Position numbers and translations under genes: made by a program. A stretch of 64,000 bases of DNA from an uncultured Lachnospiraceae bacterium (GTDB lineage: Bacteria; Bacillota; Clostridia; Lachnospirales; Lachnospiraceae). Numbering within the stretch: position 1 is the stretch's first letter; every line of letters begins with the position of its first letter. The notes below the pieces were generated by a model. That model ran no database searches. It was given only the letters and a program-made list of their open reading frames with translations, and was not told the DNA's origin. The stretch spans positions 1 to 64,000 of the forward strand of contig CAJTUC010000009.1 of assembly GCA_910579395.1 (NCBI GenBank), in the 5' to 3' direction. This document shows, one piece after another, positions 49,177-58,165 of the stretch.

Positions 49177-50088
49177 TTATTCCAGAATTTCCAGTAAATG
49201 TTCAAAATATGCCGGCAGGGGTGCTGAGATTTCCAAATATTCGCCGGTGGATGGAAGTTTCAGGCCAATTGTCATCGCGTGAAGCGTCTGTCCTTCCAAA
49301 TGATAGTTCGTTTTCCGGTTTCCATATACCATATCACCAAGAAGCGGATGGCCGATAGACGCCATATGCACGCGGATTTGATGGGTGCGCCCCGTCTCCA
49401 GACGGCATTCAATATAACTGTATTCCCGAAATGTTTTCAGGACTTTGTAATGTGTAACGGCCGGTTTCCCATTTTTTTCATTGACTGCCATCTTCTTGCG
49501 TTCTTTCTCATCCCGGCCAATCGGCGCATTTATAGTCCCCTCTTCCACCGCCAGCCGCCCATGCACGATGGCACGGTACTTTCGGGTGATGGAGTGCTCT
49601 TTTAACTGAGAAGCAACGAACTGATGAGCCGTATCATTTTTACAGACGATCAGAGAACCTGTCGTATCCTTATCAATCCGGTGTACAATGCCTGGCCGCA
49701 GAATGCCGTTGATACCGGAAAGATTCTCTTTACAGTGGAACATGACCGCATTAACGAGCGTGCCGTTATAATGTCCGGGCGCCGGATGTACGACCATATT
49801 CTTTGGTTTATCTACAATGAGAACATCTTCATCTTCATAAAGGATGGACAGGGGAATCTCTTCGGCCGGAATGGAAGGTTCCGATGCGTCAGGAATCTGA
49901 AAACGGATCACGTCATCCGCTTTGATGCGATAGCTGGCTTTCTGAGCCTTGCCATTGACAAAAACATTGTTTTCCTTGATCAGTTTCTGGATATAAGAAC
50001 GGGATAAGGTCTGCAGTGTATTGCTGATCCATTTATCGATCCGTTCCTCTTCGTCTTCGAGGTCTATTTTATAGGTAAATTCTTTCAT
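49177..50088 (-). CDS. rluD: Pseudouridine synthase RluD family
   Basis: A 303-residue protein: an S4 domain at residues 12-75 (SRSYIQKLIKENNVFVNGKAQ), then the catalytic HRIDKDTTGSL with its aspartate, and GRTHQIRVHMASIGHPLLGD. It is the third RNA pseudouridine synthase of this window. The lspA-rluD order is conserved in Firmicutes. Confidence 0.93.
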   Translation of the reverse strand: MKEFTYKIDLEDEEERIDKWISNTLQTLSRSYIQKLIKENNVFVNGKAQKASYRIKADDVIRFQIPDASEPSIPAEEIPLSILYEDEDVLIVDKPKNMVVHPAPGHYNGTLVNAVMFHCKENLSGINGILRPGIVHRIDKDTTGSLIVCKNDTAHQFVASQLKEHSITRKYRAIVHGRLAVEEGTINAPIGRDEKERKKMAVNEKNGKPAVTHYKVLKTFREYSYIECRLETGRTHQIRVHMASIGHPLLGDMVYGNRKTNYHLEGQTLHAMTIGLKLPSTGEYLEISAPLPAYFEHLLEILE

Positions 50089-50148
50089 ATACAGTCTTTT
50101 ATTCCTGCTTATTCTACGCGCGTCAGCCTGCGCGTGCTATTTTATCTC

Positions 50149-50694
50149 TCATTTCAATTCCCGGTATTTTTTCTGATTAAAGCTGATAAAACTTAAATCA
50201 CTCTCTTTATAATAAAATAAAAGAGCAAGAACCAGTATGACAGTGGAAAAAGAAACATACATATCGGCCACATTAAAAATCGGAAAATTGATTAGAATAA
50301 TATAAATAAAGTCAACGACATAATCCAGCCGGATTCGGTCGATCATATTGCCGATAGCACCTGCCGCGATCAGAGAAAGCAGTATGTGCATCAAGGTATA
50401 TTTTTTGGCGTTCGGCGTCTTATAAAGAATATATGCTATGACGCCCAGTACAATGACCGCTACAAAGACGAAAAAACCGCCCTGATTTTGAAGCATACCA
50501 AAAGCAGCTCCCTTATTTTCGAGATAATTGAGCTCAAGTACGCCGTCGATAATCTTGAAAGCCGATTTGTCTTTGAGCTGGAGTACAGCAAGATATTTCG
50601 TGAACTGATCGAATGCGATCAAGATTATAATAAATATGATATCCTGAATTAATCTTTTTCTTTTCTGCTTCGCCGAATGACTGATCGCTCTCAT
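50149..50694 (-). CDS. lspA: Lipoprotein signal peptidase
   Basis: A 181-residue aspartic peptidase with four membrane helices. The catalytic aspartates lie in GNMIDRIRLDYVVDF and FPIFNVADMYV. It cuts prolipoproteins ahead of the lipidated Cys. It starts five bases after aroB on the minus strand. Confidence 0.95.
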   Translation of the reverse strand: MRAISHSAKQKRKRLIQDIIFIIILIAFDQFTKYLAVLQLKDKSAFKIIDGVLELNYLENKGAAFGMLQNQGGFFVFVAVIVLGVIAYILYKTPNAKKYTLMHILLSLIAAGAIGNMIDRIRLDYVVDFIYIILINFPIFNVADMYVSFSTVILVLALLFYYKESDLSFISFNQKKYRELK

Positions 50695-50699
50695 CTATA

Positions 50700-51809
50700 T
50701 TAAGCCCTTTCATCCTCATCGCTAAAATGAATTTCCTTCAACGCATTTAAAATATCTTCGTCGCTGACAGTCGTATCGATCAACGCTTTACCGACTTTTT
50801 TTAACAGCACGAAACGAATCTGTCCTGCCGCCATCTTTTTATCGGATTTGGTCAGCGCAAGAATCTCTTCGGGATCGATATCATCGATGCTGATCGGCAG
50901 GTTGAATGGTACGAACATATCGCGGATTTCATAATATTCTTCCATCGAAAGCCAGTTATGCTTCCAGGAAATAAAAGCCGCGGCAACTGCACCGAGCGCA
51001 ATACATTCTCCGTGAAGCATCTGGAAATTTTTTGCCTTTTCAATCGCATGGCCAATCGTATGACCGAAGTTCAATAAGGCTCTGTCGCCCTGCTCTTTCG
51101 GGTCTTTTTCGACAACGAGTTTTTTGACCGAGCAGCTCCGCATAACCATTTCTTCCAGAACTTCTATATCTCTATCCTGTATTTCATACATATTGTCCAA
51201 CAGCCATTCATAGAACAGAGCATCTTTGATAAGGCCATGCTTCATGACTTCTGCAAATCCTGAAAAAAACTGCCGCTCATCCAATGTTTTTAATGTACCG
51301 ACATTCATATAGACAAGTTTTGGCATGTAAAAAGCGCCTACCATATTTTTGTAACCGTCAAAATCTACACCGGTCTTGCCGCCGATACTGCTGTCAGACT
51401 GCGCGAGGAGGGTTGTGGGAACCTGAATAAAATCAATTCCCCGCAGATAGGTTGCTGCCGTATAGCCGGTAATATCCCCGACTACGCCGCCGCCAAGAGC
51501 AATCAATAAATCTTTTCTGTCATATTTCTCTTCTATCAATGTCTTATAGATATCTTTGACCGTATCCAGTGTTTTATGCGCTTCACCTGCCGGAAAGCTG
51601 TAAAGAATGACTTTCTTACAGTGTCCTTCCAAAATACCTTTTACTTCTTCTCCATAGAGGGAAACTGTATTACTGTCCGCAATAATGGCAGTTCTCCGTT
51701 CTTCAATATTGAAATCCTGCAATTCCTCAAGCAGCCCGCTAAAATCGGATGCAAATACGATGTCGTAACAGGGTTTCTTTTCATAATTAATTGTTAATCT
51801 GTTTGCCAT
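50700..51809 (-). CDS. aroB: 3-dehydroquinate synthase
   Basis: A 369-residue NAD- and metal-dependent enzyme for the second step of the shikimate pathway. It shows GGGVVGDITGYTAATYLRGI, the QVPTTLLAQSDSSIGGKTGV block, and metal ligands in FAEVMKHG, NFGHTIGHAIE and LHGECIALG. It is unusual that it is followed at once by lspA; no other aro genes lie here. Confidence 0.96.
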   Translation of the reverse strand: MANRLTINYEKKPCYDIVFASDFSGLLEELQDFNIEERRTAIIADSNTVSLYGEEVKGILEGHCKKVILYSFPAGEAHKTLDTVKDIYKTLIEEKYDRKDLLIALGGGVVGDITGYTAATYLRGIDFIQVPTTLLAQSDSSIGGKTGVDFDGYKNMVGAFYMPKLVYMNVGTLKTLDERQFFSGFAEVMKHGLIKDALFYEWLLDNMYEIQDRDIEVLEEMVMRSCSVKKLVVEKDPKEQGDRALLNFGHTIGHAIEKAKNFQMLHGECIALGAVAAAFISWKHNWLSMEEYYEIRDMFVPFNLPISIDDIDPEEILALTKSDKKMAAGQIRFVLLKKVGKALIDTTVSDEDILNALKEIHFSDEDERA

Positions 51810-51873
51810 GATTCCACTAGTATCCTTTTCGTATAGTATTCATAAAGAAATAAATCACACATAACATAAAGAA

Positions 51874-51899
51874 ACTTCCTGGCATTGCTGACAGGAAGT
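51874..51899 (-). terminator. Terminator after sepF (minus strand)
   Basis: On the minus strand ACTTCCTG pairs with CAGGAAGT around a ten-base loop and is followed by TTCTTT. The T run is weak. Confidence 0.65.
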
Positions 51900-51910
51900 C
51901 CGTCTGACAG

Positions 51911-52408
51911 TTAAATTCCCTTATTGATCGGGACATCGAAAGAACCGGATAAAATATCCTGAAAATCACCGGAAATATCAACACTTGCAGGTGTGATAAT
52001 AAATATGTAATGAGAAATCTTCTGTAGGTTTCCGCTCATTGCAAAGCAGGAGCCGGAAGTAAAATCGATGATTCTCTGTGCAATTTCCACGTCCAGACCC
52101 TCCAGATTTAATACAACGGTCCGGTTCGCTAAAAGAGTTTCCGTAATTTCTCTTGCATCCTCTACGGTAGTCGGTTTAATGACACACACTTCCATGCCGG
52201 CATCAGACATTTTCTTCATCTGACGGATTGATGTAACCTTCGGCGCGGTCTTCTTAACGTTCTTCTCCTCATCAACGGTTGTATCTTCTTTTACAGGCAA
52301 CGATTTCCGGGCTGGTTCCGGCTCATCATAGTAATCGTCATCATAATAATCATCTTCTTCGTCCGGATTCAATTTCATCGCATTTATAAATTTATCCATA
52401 ACGCCCAT
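51911..52408 (-). CDS. sepF: Cell division protein SepF
   Basis: A 165-residue protein: an amphipathic N-terminal membrane anchor (MGVMDKFINAMKL), an acidic linker (EEDDYYDDDYYDE), and a globular domain with VCVIKPTTVEDAREITETLLANRTVVLNLEG. It links FtsZ filaments to the membrane. ATG 52408 has GGAGGG upstream. It follows yggS by 16 bases, the standard pairing. Confidence 0.94.
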   Translation of the reverse strand: MGVMDKFINAMKLNPDEEDDYYDDDYYDEPEPARKSLPVKEDTTVDEEKNVKKTAPKVTSIRQMKKMSDAGMEVCVIKPTTVEDAREITETLLANRTVVLNLEGLDVEIAQRIIDFTSGSCFAMSGNLQKISHYIFIITPASVDISGDFQDILSGSFDVPINKGI

Positions 52409-52424
52409 GATAAATCCCTCCATT

Positions 52425-53117
52425 CTAACCGGTATAGAAACGTTCTCCAAAAATACCGGTGCCGACTCTTACATAAGTGGCGCCTTCTGCAATGGCTGTT
52501 TCATAGTCCCCGGTCATTCCCATAGAAAGTTCAGCCATATAAACATTATCAATGTTTTTATGATTTATGTCAACATATATTTGGCGCAATTTTTCAAAAT
52601 ATTGTTTGTTTTCTTCCGCATTTTCTACATATGGTGCTATTGTCATCAGTCCCTTTATGACAAGATGCGGCAGTTTGGCAATTTCTTCCACAAGCTGAAC
52701 GGCATCTTCACAGGTGGTTCCGAACTTGGTCTCTTCTTCCGCCACGTTGATCTCTATCAGGATGGATACGGTAACACCTTTCTTTCCGGCTTCTTTGCTG
52801 ATTTCTTCTGCGAGCCGCAGGGAATCTACGCTGTGAATCATATGGACCTTATCTACAATATATTTTACTTTGTTACGCTGCAGGTGCCCGATCATATGCC
52901 AGCGGATGTCCTTCGGCATCTGTTCCCATTTTTCCACAAGTTCCTGTACTTTGTTCTCTCCAAAATCCCGACAGCCGCACTCATAGGCTTCCTGCAGCAT
53001 CGAAACCGGTTTCGTCTTACTCACGGCGATCAAAGTCACATCTTCTGCCTTCCGCCCGCTCTTCTCACAGGCTGCTCTAATGTTTTCTCTTACATGCTCT
53101 ATATTCTCCCGAATCAT
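52425..53117 (-). CDS. yggS: YggS family PLP-homeostasis protein
   Basis: A 230-residue PLP-binding barrel. LIAVSKTKP carries the PLP lysine, followed by FGENKVQEL, WHMIGHLQRNK and SMGMTGDYETAI, the phosphate-binding block. It balances pyridoxal phosphate and keto-acid pools. AAGAGGA lies upstream. Confidence 0.95.
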   Translation of the reverse strand: MIRENIEHVRENIRAACEKSGRKAEDVTLIAVSKTKPVSMLQEAYECGCRDFGENKVQELVEKWEQMPKDIRWHMIGHLQRNKVKYIVDKVHMIHSVDSLRLAEEISKEAGKKGVTVSILIEINVAEEETKFGTTCEDAVQLVEEIAKLPHLVIKGLMTIAPYVENAEENKQYFEKLRQIYVDINHKNIDNVYMAELSMGMTGDYETAIAEGATYVRVGTGIFGERFYTG

Positions 53118-53170
53118 AATCTATCCTCTTTTCATCTTGCGGCGGCCTGAACCCTGCCAGAATTCCCATC

Positions 53171-53257
53171 AGGAAGAATGTCCTATGGGCATTCTTTCGG
53201 GAATGACATAGATTTTCTTAGGCGGCGTTCTTAAACGCCTTAGAAAATCTTCATTCT
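53171..53257 (-). repeat. Type 2 composite hairpin after the HlyD-like gene
   Basis: In gene direction, a stem runs from GAATGAAGATTTTCTAAGGC to GCCTAAGAAAATCTATGTC with the outer GAATGA/TCATTC (53200-53257), then a second stem AGAATGCCC/GGACATTCT (53175-53195). It begins at the stop codon region and matches the copy after cstA. Confidence 0.75.
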
Positions 53258-54655
53258 CTATTCGTAAACAAAATCATTATCCTCCACCGTTGCCGCATCC
53301 AGTACGATAAAATCATAGACGCTCAATCCATAAGTGGTATTCGATTTTACAATAGAATATTCATCGTTGTTGTATAAGACAATGATCTGTTTAAAATCAG
53401 CATACCCTTTATTGATATTGTAGACGCCGGTCAGCGAACCGATCCGGCTTACTGCATATTTTTCCATGGAATCCGGCTTAATAAGATAACTGCCGCTCCG
53501 AAGTACGGTATCATCCAGATAATATTCTGTATCCGTTTCCTCATAGATGGTCGTTTCCACAAATTCCGTTGTCGCGTTGCCATCGTCATTATAAGTTTCT
53601 AATAGGACGCCATAAGCGCCGCTGTTTCCGCCTTTTGTAACATATTCTTTCGGAACGATGAAAAATTCTTTTTCCACGATGGCTGAATTGGGAATTTTCA
53701 GTCCGGTCTCATCTTCCAAAAGCAGCTCAATATCGAGGAAGCGCTCCGTGCAGAAGCTGATCATGGAATTGGTAAAAGTCAGCGATACGAAAGTATCGCC
53801 CTCTTCATTGGTAAAGGCATCCACTTTTCCCCAGGATATGTTCTGATTTTTCATGAACCTGACTTTAATATACTCTTCTTCCACCAGCTGTCTCGCAAAC
53901 TCTTCCTCCTCTACAGGAATGACAATGGACCAGTTCTCGTCCGTTGACAGCTTATAGACCGGATCGCCGGCCGCGACCAGTTCGTTGTTCAACAGATGGG
54001 TCTTTTCATAATTTTTCTGATCAAAATATTCCATCTTCATATCCTGTAAAGTAAGGTTTTCCATTCCATCAACAGAATAGATTACGATACCAGTGTTATT
54101 TGCATAAAAATAATCGATCAATGCCGTATTGGCAGTACCGTTCAATGCTTCCGCACTCTCTAATACATTGTAATTGGCAAGTTTCAGAACAGTTCCCTGA
54201 ATGCTGTATTTAAAATTATAAATATCGGAAAAACTGGTCCTGTCAAAATCGTTGGAAAAGGATTCTATTTCACTTTTCAGTTCCATGAGGTCATGATCGG
54301 AAAGTGAATTCTCGCCGGTCTCGCTCGTTTTGATATAATCGGCCAGCTTGCCCGTTTCATCAATGGTATAAACAAGATCATGTACTGCGATACGCTCTCC
54401 TTCCCGCGCATAATAATTGGTATATCCGGCCGTGGTGCTGTTGACAATCTGCTCTGTCCGCAGTGCGATTCCTTTATAAACATTATTATAGGACAGGGAA
54501 CCTTCCTTCACTTCATAGCCGACAACATGCTCCGTCGATAAGTACATGAAAATACAGATTACAATATACACGAAAATGACAGCAAAAATGATCATACCGA
54601 TATTCAGGTTGATCGGGCGTCTGTATTTGGTTACGTTATTTCCTGTTCCGGCCAT
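53258..54655 (-). CDS. HlyD-like membrane adaptor, division-linked
   Basis: A 465-residue protein with a single N-terminal membrane helix (INLNIGMIIFAVIFVYIVICIFMYL) and a large external part resembling HlyD adaptors: paired beta regions (VYKLSTDENWSIVIPVEEEE; LEDETGLKIPNSAIVEKEFFIVP) and a short helical hairpin near 110-160. No transporter gene is adjacent. In Clostridia this type is repeatedly found before yggS-sepF, which suggests a cell-envelope or division role instead of toxin export. Confidence 0.8.
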   Translation of the reverse strand: MAGTGNNVTKYRRPINLNIGMIIFAVIFVYIVICIFMYLSTEHVVGYEVKEGSLSYNNVYKGIALRTEQIVNSTTAGYTNYYAREGERIAVHDLVYTIDETGKLADYIKTSETGENSLSDHDLMELKSEIESFSNDFDRTSFSDIYNFKYSIQGTVLKLANYNVLESAEALNGTANTALIDYFYANNTGIVIYSVDGMENLTLQDMKMEYFDQKNYEKTHLLNNELVAAGDPVYKLSTDENWSIVIPVEEEEFARQLVEEEYIKVRFMKNQNISWGKVDAFTNEEGDTFVSLTFTNSMISFCTERFLDIELLLEDETGLKIPNSAIVEKEFFIVPKEYVTKGGNSGAYGVLLETYNDDGNATTEFVETTIYEETDTEYYLDDTVLRSGSYLIKPDSMEKYAVSRIGSLTGVYNINKGYADFKQIIVLYNNDEYSIVKSNTTYGLSVYDFIVLDAATVEDNDFVYE

Positions 54656-54691
54656 TCTGTACGCTCCTTTATAACGGACGAATAAAAGGAT

Positions 54692-54716
54692 AAAACCTCG
54701 GATATTCCGAGGTTTT
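54692..54716 (-). terminator. Terminator between the P-loop gene and the HlyD-like gene
   Basis: AAACCTCGGA pairs with TCCGAGGTTT with a five-base loop and is followed on the minus strand by TATCCTTTTA. It lies only 37 bases before the HlyD-like start, so that gene needs read-through or a promoter hidden in the stem. Confidence 0.75.
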
Positions 54717-54746
54717 GGAATGTCTTTCTAATTATGTAAACCAGTC

Positions 54747-55181
54747 CTACAATGATACGATAATTTTGGATTTTAAATCTTCCGATAACTCATGTGCATC
54801 AAGAGAAATGCTTAAAACAAAATCAACATTAAATTTGGTGCTGACTGCTTCCAGCTTGCCAATTACAGCATTGACATCTTCGCTGACCGCCGCACTGTCT
54901 TCCATACAGGCAATCTTTAAAAAGCTGTCGAAATACATCTGCTGTAAATCATGGTCCTGGGAAATGATGCCACAGATAAAGCCAACAAATTCATCGCTGT
55001 TAGTAACCATATAATCCGATACATTGATCAATCGAATCTTATTGTTCAATTCAAACATATGTTTCGTACTCTTGTCCAGATAAACGACATTGCCTGCGAT
55101 ATCCTTTACTTCTGTATTTACTTTATCCAATAAGTGTTTTGTTTTGCCCTTCCCTTTCCTGCCTACGATTAATTGAACCAT
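54747..55181 (-). CDS. Small P-loop protein of unknown function
   Basis: A 144-residue protein. GRKGKGKTKHLLD (residues 7-19) is a Walker-A-like loop, and a possible Walker B is VDFVLSISLD near the end. It is too short for an AAA or PilT ATPase. In Clostridia such proteins are sometimes named after PilT, without support here. It has a good promoter (55226-55254), TAGGAGGG upstream and its own terminator, so it is a one-gene unit. Confidence 0.75.
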   Translation of the reverse strand: MVQLIVGRKGKGKTKHLLDKVNTEVKDIAGNVVYLDKSTKHMFELNNKIRLINVSDYMVTNSDEFVGFICGIISQDHDLQQMYFDSFLKIACMEDSAAVSEDVNAVIGKLEAVSTKFNVDFVLSISLDAHELSEDLKSKIIVSL

Positions 55182-55225
55182 TGTAAACCCTCCTAAAGTA
55201 AAATATTCATAACCTGTATAACAAT

Positions 55226-55254
55226 ATTATAAGTGAAAACATATAAAAAGACAA
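55226..55254 (-). promoter_or_regulatory. Promoter of the P-loop gene
   Basis: On the minus strand TTGTCT (55249-55254) and TATAAT (55226-55231) are 17 bases apart. Confidence 0.7.
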
Positions 55255-55283
55255 CTACAAATATCACATTTATACGGATTGCT

Positions 55284-56270
55284 TTATTGAATGGCGCTGA
55301 GCAGTTCTGTCATGTCCTCATATAGACTTTCCGTCGATTCGGAATTCATAATCACGGAAATATACGGCTTTCCGCTGTTATCCCTGCATAAAAGAACCAG
55401 ACAGTGTCCTGCCGCTTTCGTCGTTCCTGTCTTACCGCCAATGATCGTAATATGTTCCGGCGCGGTATAATTACCTGCCAGATACTGATTGGTATTATTC
55501 ACTTCCATTGTACGCTCACTTCCATCATTTCCGTGATAAGTCGTGCTGTAAGTCGTGGTCTGAATGATCTCATTGAACAGATCATATTGAAGCGCCTCCG
55601 TAAAAATCAGATACAGATCATAGGCTGTCATATAATGTCCGTCTTCCGTCAGTCCGTTCGGGTTCGTAAAATGGCAGTTCGTTGCACCGAGTTCCTGTGC
55701 TTCTTCGTTCATCAGTTCCACAAAACCTGCCACAGAACCGCTGACACCTTCAGCGATCATGATTGCGACATCATTGGCGGAATAGAGAAGCAGAACATAC
55801 AGTGCCTGCTGCAATGTCATCGTATCGCCCGGTTTGATACCGCATAACTGTGCACCGGGTTCCGTTATCTGTACATTTTCACTCGCCGTAAGCAGCTGTT
55901 CCGGCGAACCGTGCTTTAATGCGACCAGCGCTGTCATGATTTTTGTCAGACTGGCCGGCGGAAGCTGTTCATTTGCGTTTTTGGCATAGAGCGTATCAAG
56001 TCCGTTCACGTCGAACAGAGCCGCAGCCGCAACATCCGAAAGAGATGCTTCCGAATTGGAAATGTTTTTATCCACAACACATAAATCAGCGGCAAAAGTT
56101 TCTGCAACTTGTGCAGTGGCATCGGCTGTCTGCACGAGTTTAAAGCTGCTGACCTGATAATTGCTGTTATAGGGCATCTCATATTTTTCGGCGCCGCAGC
56201 CGGTCAGGACAAAAACGACGCCAAGAAGAGCTGCAAAAGCCCTTTTTGTTACATTATTTGTACATTTCAC
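55284..56270 (-). CDS. D-alanyl-D-alanine carboxypeptidase (DacF-like lipoprotein)
   Basis: A 328-residue serine peptidase. A lipobox LTGC places the lipidated residue at Cys25. The catalytic triad motifs are SLTK (Ser107, Lys110), SAN in LLYSANDVAIM, and KTG in GGKTGTTKAAGH. It trims the terminal D-Ala from peptidoglycan stem peptides. It lacks the C-terminal beta domain of PBP5. Its start overlaps mgsA by 17 bases and it is the last gene of the mre/min/rod cluster. Confidence 0.9.
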   Translation of the reverse strand: MKCTNNVTKRAFAALLGVVFVLTGCGAEKYEMPYNSNYQVSSFKLVQTADATAQVAETFAADLCVVDKNISNSEASLSDVAAAALFDVNGLDTLYAKNANEQLPPASLTKIMTALVALKHGSPEQLLTASENVQITEPGAQLCGIKPGDTMTLQQALYVLLLYSANDVAIMIAEGVSGSVAGFVELMNEEAQELGATNCHFTNPNGLTEDGHYMTAYDLYLIFTEALQYDLFNEIIQTTTYSTTYHGNDGSERTMEVNNTNQYLAGNYTAPEHITIIGGKTGTTKAAGHCLVLLCRDNSGKPYISVIMNSESTESLYEDMTELLSAIQ

Positions 56271-56649
56271 GCCACTCTAAATCTCCTCTGTCCAGCGATT
56301 TAATCAAAAGTTCTGCGGATGCCAGATTGGTTGCCAGCGGAATGTTATGTACGTCACAAAGACGCATAACATTGTTAACATCCGGCTCATGCGGTTTCGG
56401 ATTCTGCGGGTCCCTTAAAAAGATACACAAATCAATCTGGTTGTGCTCAATCTGTGCACCCAGCTGCTGTTCTCCGCCCAAATGCCCGGCAAGATGTTTG
56501 TGAATCGTTAGATTTGTTACTTCTTCGATTAACCTTCCCGTTGTACCAGTCGCATATAATTCGTTCTTGCTCAGAATCCCCCGGTATGCGATGCAGAAAT
56601 TCTGCATCAGTTTTTTCTTTGCATCATGTGCAATCAGTGCAATGTTCAT
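56254..56649 (-). CDS. mgsA: Methylglyoxal synthase
   Basis: A 131-residue enzyme converting dihydroxyacetone phosphate to methylglyoxal and phosphate. It shows IALIAHDAKK, ATGTTGRLI, GGEQQLGAQI and the catalytic-aspartate segment LCIFLRDPQNP. It lies between rodA and the carboxypeptidase gene, overlapping the latter, as in other Lachnospiraceae-type clusters. Confidence 0.96.
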   Translation of the reverse strand: MNIALIAHDAKKKLMQNFCIAYRGILSKNELYATGTTGRLIEEVTNLTIHKHLAGHLGGEQQLGAQIEHNQIDLCIFLRDPQNPKPHEPDVNNVMRLCDVHNIPLATNLASAELLIKSLDRGDLEWREMYK

Positions 56650-56665
56650 GTCAATACCCCTCTGT

Positions 56666-57769
56666 TCATTTTTTACCTTGTAGCCGTACGTTTAATACAA
56701 AACCTATCCCAATATAGGAACTTACTAATGAAGTAAGGCCATAGCTGACAAAAGGAAGCGGAATGCCGGTATTTGGCATGACCCTCGTGGCAACAGCTAT
56801 ATTGATGATTCCCTGAAACCCGATCAGCGTACCTACCCCGGCGGCAATGACCGTTCCCGCCAGATCTTTTGCCCTCCTAGCTACCATAATACATTCTATT
56901 GAGATGAAAATCAATAAGACAATTACACTACATCCACCAACAAACCCAAATTCTTCTCCGATGACCGCATAAATAAAATCTGTCTGCGGTTCAGCAATGA
57001 AGTTACCATTCTTTACAGAACTGATTTCATTTGTTTTATAGCCCTTGCCATATAACTGTCCGGAACCGATGGCCATCTCGGAATTAAGCTGCTGATATGC
57101 TTCGTCATTGGCGTATTCTTCGGGATTCAGCCATGCCAGAATCCTTCTCTGCTGATATGGCTGTATCAGTTCCTGCTCCGGCTGCAGCACGATGCTCAAA
57201 AAAATGATAAAGGCCGGAATGGCAATCGCAAGCACCGTCAGAATATATTTCCAGTGGAGGCCGCCTACGAACATCATTACACAGAATAAAATAACGACCA
57301 TGATGCTTGTAGAGAGGTCCGGCTGATCATAAATCAGCCAGAGAGGCACGGTAAACAAAGCAACACATATGATAATGAATCTGAGATCTCCCATTTTATC
57401 ATGGTGTTTCATAATCAATTGTGCAAAAAACAGAATCAATAGAATCTTGGCTGTTTCCGAAGGCTGGAACTGAATGCCGAAAATATTGAGCCATCTTTGG
57501 GCATTATTTACCGTTTCTCCCATTTCAGAAACAAGGATTAATAGAACGATATTGACCACATATAGCAGCCAGTAAAAGCGAAGGATAACAGAATAATCAA
57601 AAAGCGAAATAACCATCATCAGAAAAAGCCCGAATACGAAACCGGCAATCTGGCGCGTCTGCAAGGATTCCTTTGCACTTCCAATCGCCAGAATACCGAT
57701 GACGGTAAGCGCAACAACGAGAATGATCAGTTTAAAATCATAATCCCGGATGCGATAATGCTTTATCAT
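56666..57769 (-). CDS. rodA: Peptidoglycan polymerase RodA (SEDS family)
   Basis: A 367-residue protein with about ten membrane helices. SEDS motifs are FQPSETAKI, the loop NGNFIAEPQTDFIYAVIGEEFG and RVMPNTGIPLPFVSYGLTSL. It polymerises glycan strands with the class B PBP encoded upstream. GGAGGAG precedes the start. A 123-base gap with a composite hairpin separates it from minE. Confidence 0.93.
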   Translation of the reverse strand: MIKHYRIRDYDFKLIILVVALTVIGILAIGSAKESLQTRQIAGFVFGLFLMMVISLFDYSVILRFYWLLYVVNIVLLILVSEMGETVNNAQRWLNIFGIQFQPSETAKILLILFFAQLIMKHHDKMGDLRFIIICVALFTVPLWLIYDQPDLSTSIMVVILFCVMMFVGGLHWKYILTVLAIAIPAFIIFLSIVLQPEQELIQPYQQRRILAWLNPEEYANDEAYQQLNSEMAIGSGQLYGKGYKTNEISSVKNGNFIAEPQTDFIYAVIGEEFGFVGGCSVIVLLIFISIECIMVARRAKDLAGTVIAAGVGTLIGFQGIINIAVATRVMPNTGIPLPFVSYGLTSLVSSYIGIGFVLNVRLQGKK

Positions 57770-57800
57770 ATGTCCGCTCCTCCTTGTATCTGTACTTGGA

Positions 57801-57894
57801 AGAATGCTTGTATTTAGGGCATTCTCCAGTGTGAGACTTAGTGCTTCTTAGTGAAACAGCCCTTGCTGTGAGCTTTAGAAGTACTTCTCACACT
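57801..57894 (-). repeat. Type 2 composite hairpin between minE and rodA
   Basis: In gene direction, a stem AGTGTGAGAAGTACTTCT pairs with AGAAGCACTAAGTCTCACACT around an inner CAGC/GCTG hairpin (57828-57894), then a second stem GAATGCC/GCATTC (57801-57825). The order and the CTAAG bulge match the copies after cstA and the HlyD-like gene. Its first arm overlaps the minE stop. Confidence 0.65.
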
Positions 57895-58153
57895 ATTGCT
57901 TCAGGTCCAGTATTGGAATATTCGCATACAAAGTCGGATTTTTGGTCCGTCCCATACTGCTTGTTTTGGTAATCTGAATTTCCATACTTTCCGTATCGAT
58001 CTTCATATATTTCGATATGACCTTTGCAATGTCATTTTTAATCATTTCCATCATCTCCGGGGAACAGTTCACCCGGTCGGAAATCAGTAATATTTTCAGC
58101 CTGTCCTTGGCAATCTCTCTGGAACTTTTTCGTTTTAAAATATTTTTGAACAA
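57893..58153 (-). CDS. minE: Cell division topological specificity factor MinE
   Basis: An 86-residue protein. The N-terminal amphipathic MinD-binding helix (REIAKDRLKILLISDR) and the dimer core (MMEMIKNDIAKVISKYMKID) are both present. The start is TTG with GGGGG eight bases upstream. The presence of MinE means an oscillating Min system, not only DivIVA-based placement. Confidence 0.92.
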   Translation of the reverse strand: MFKNILKRKSSREIAKDRLKILLISDRVNCSPEMMEMIKNDIAKVISKYMKIDTESMEIQITKTSSMGRTKNPTLYANIPILDLKQ

Positions 58154-58165
58154 TCCTCTTACCCC

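Noticed and set aside
53258..54655. Part of a multidrug or toxin export system
   Set aside because: No ABC transporter or outer-membrane partner gene is adjacent; the yggS-sepF neighbourhood suggests another role.
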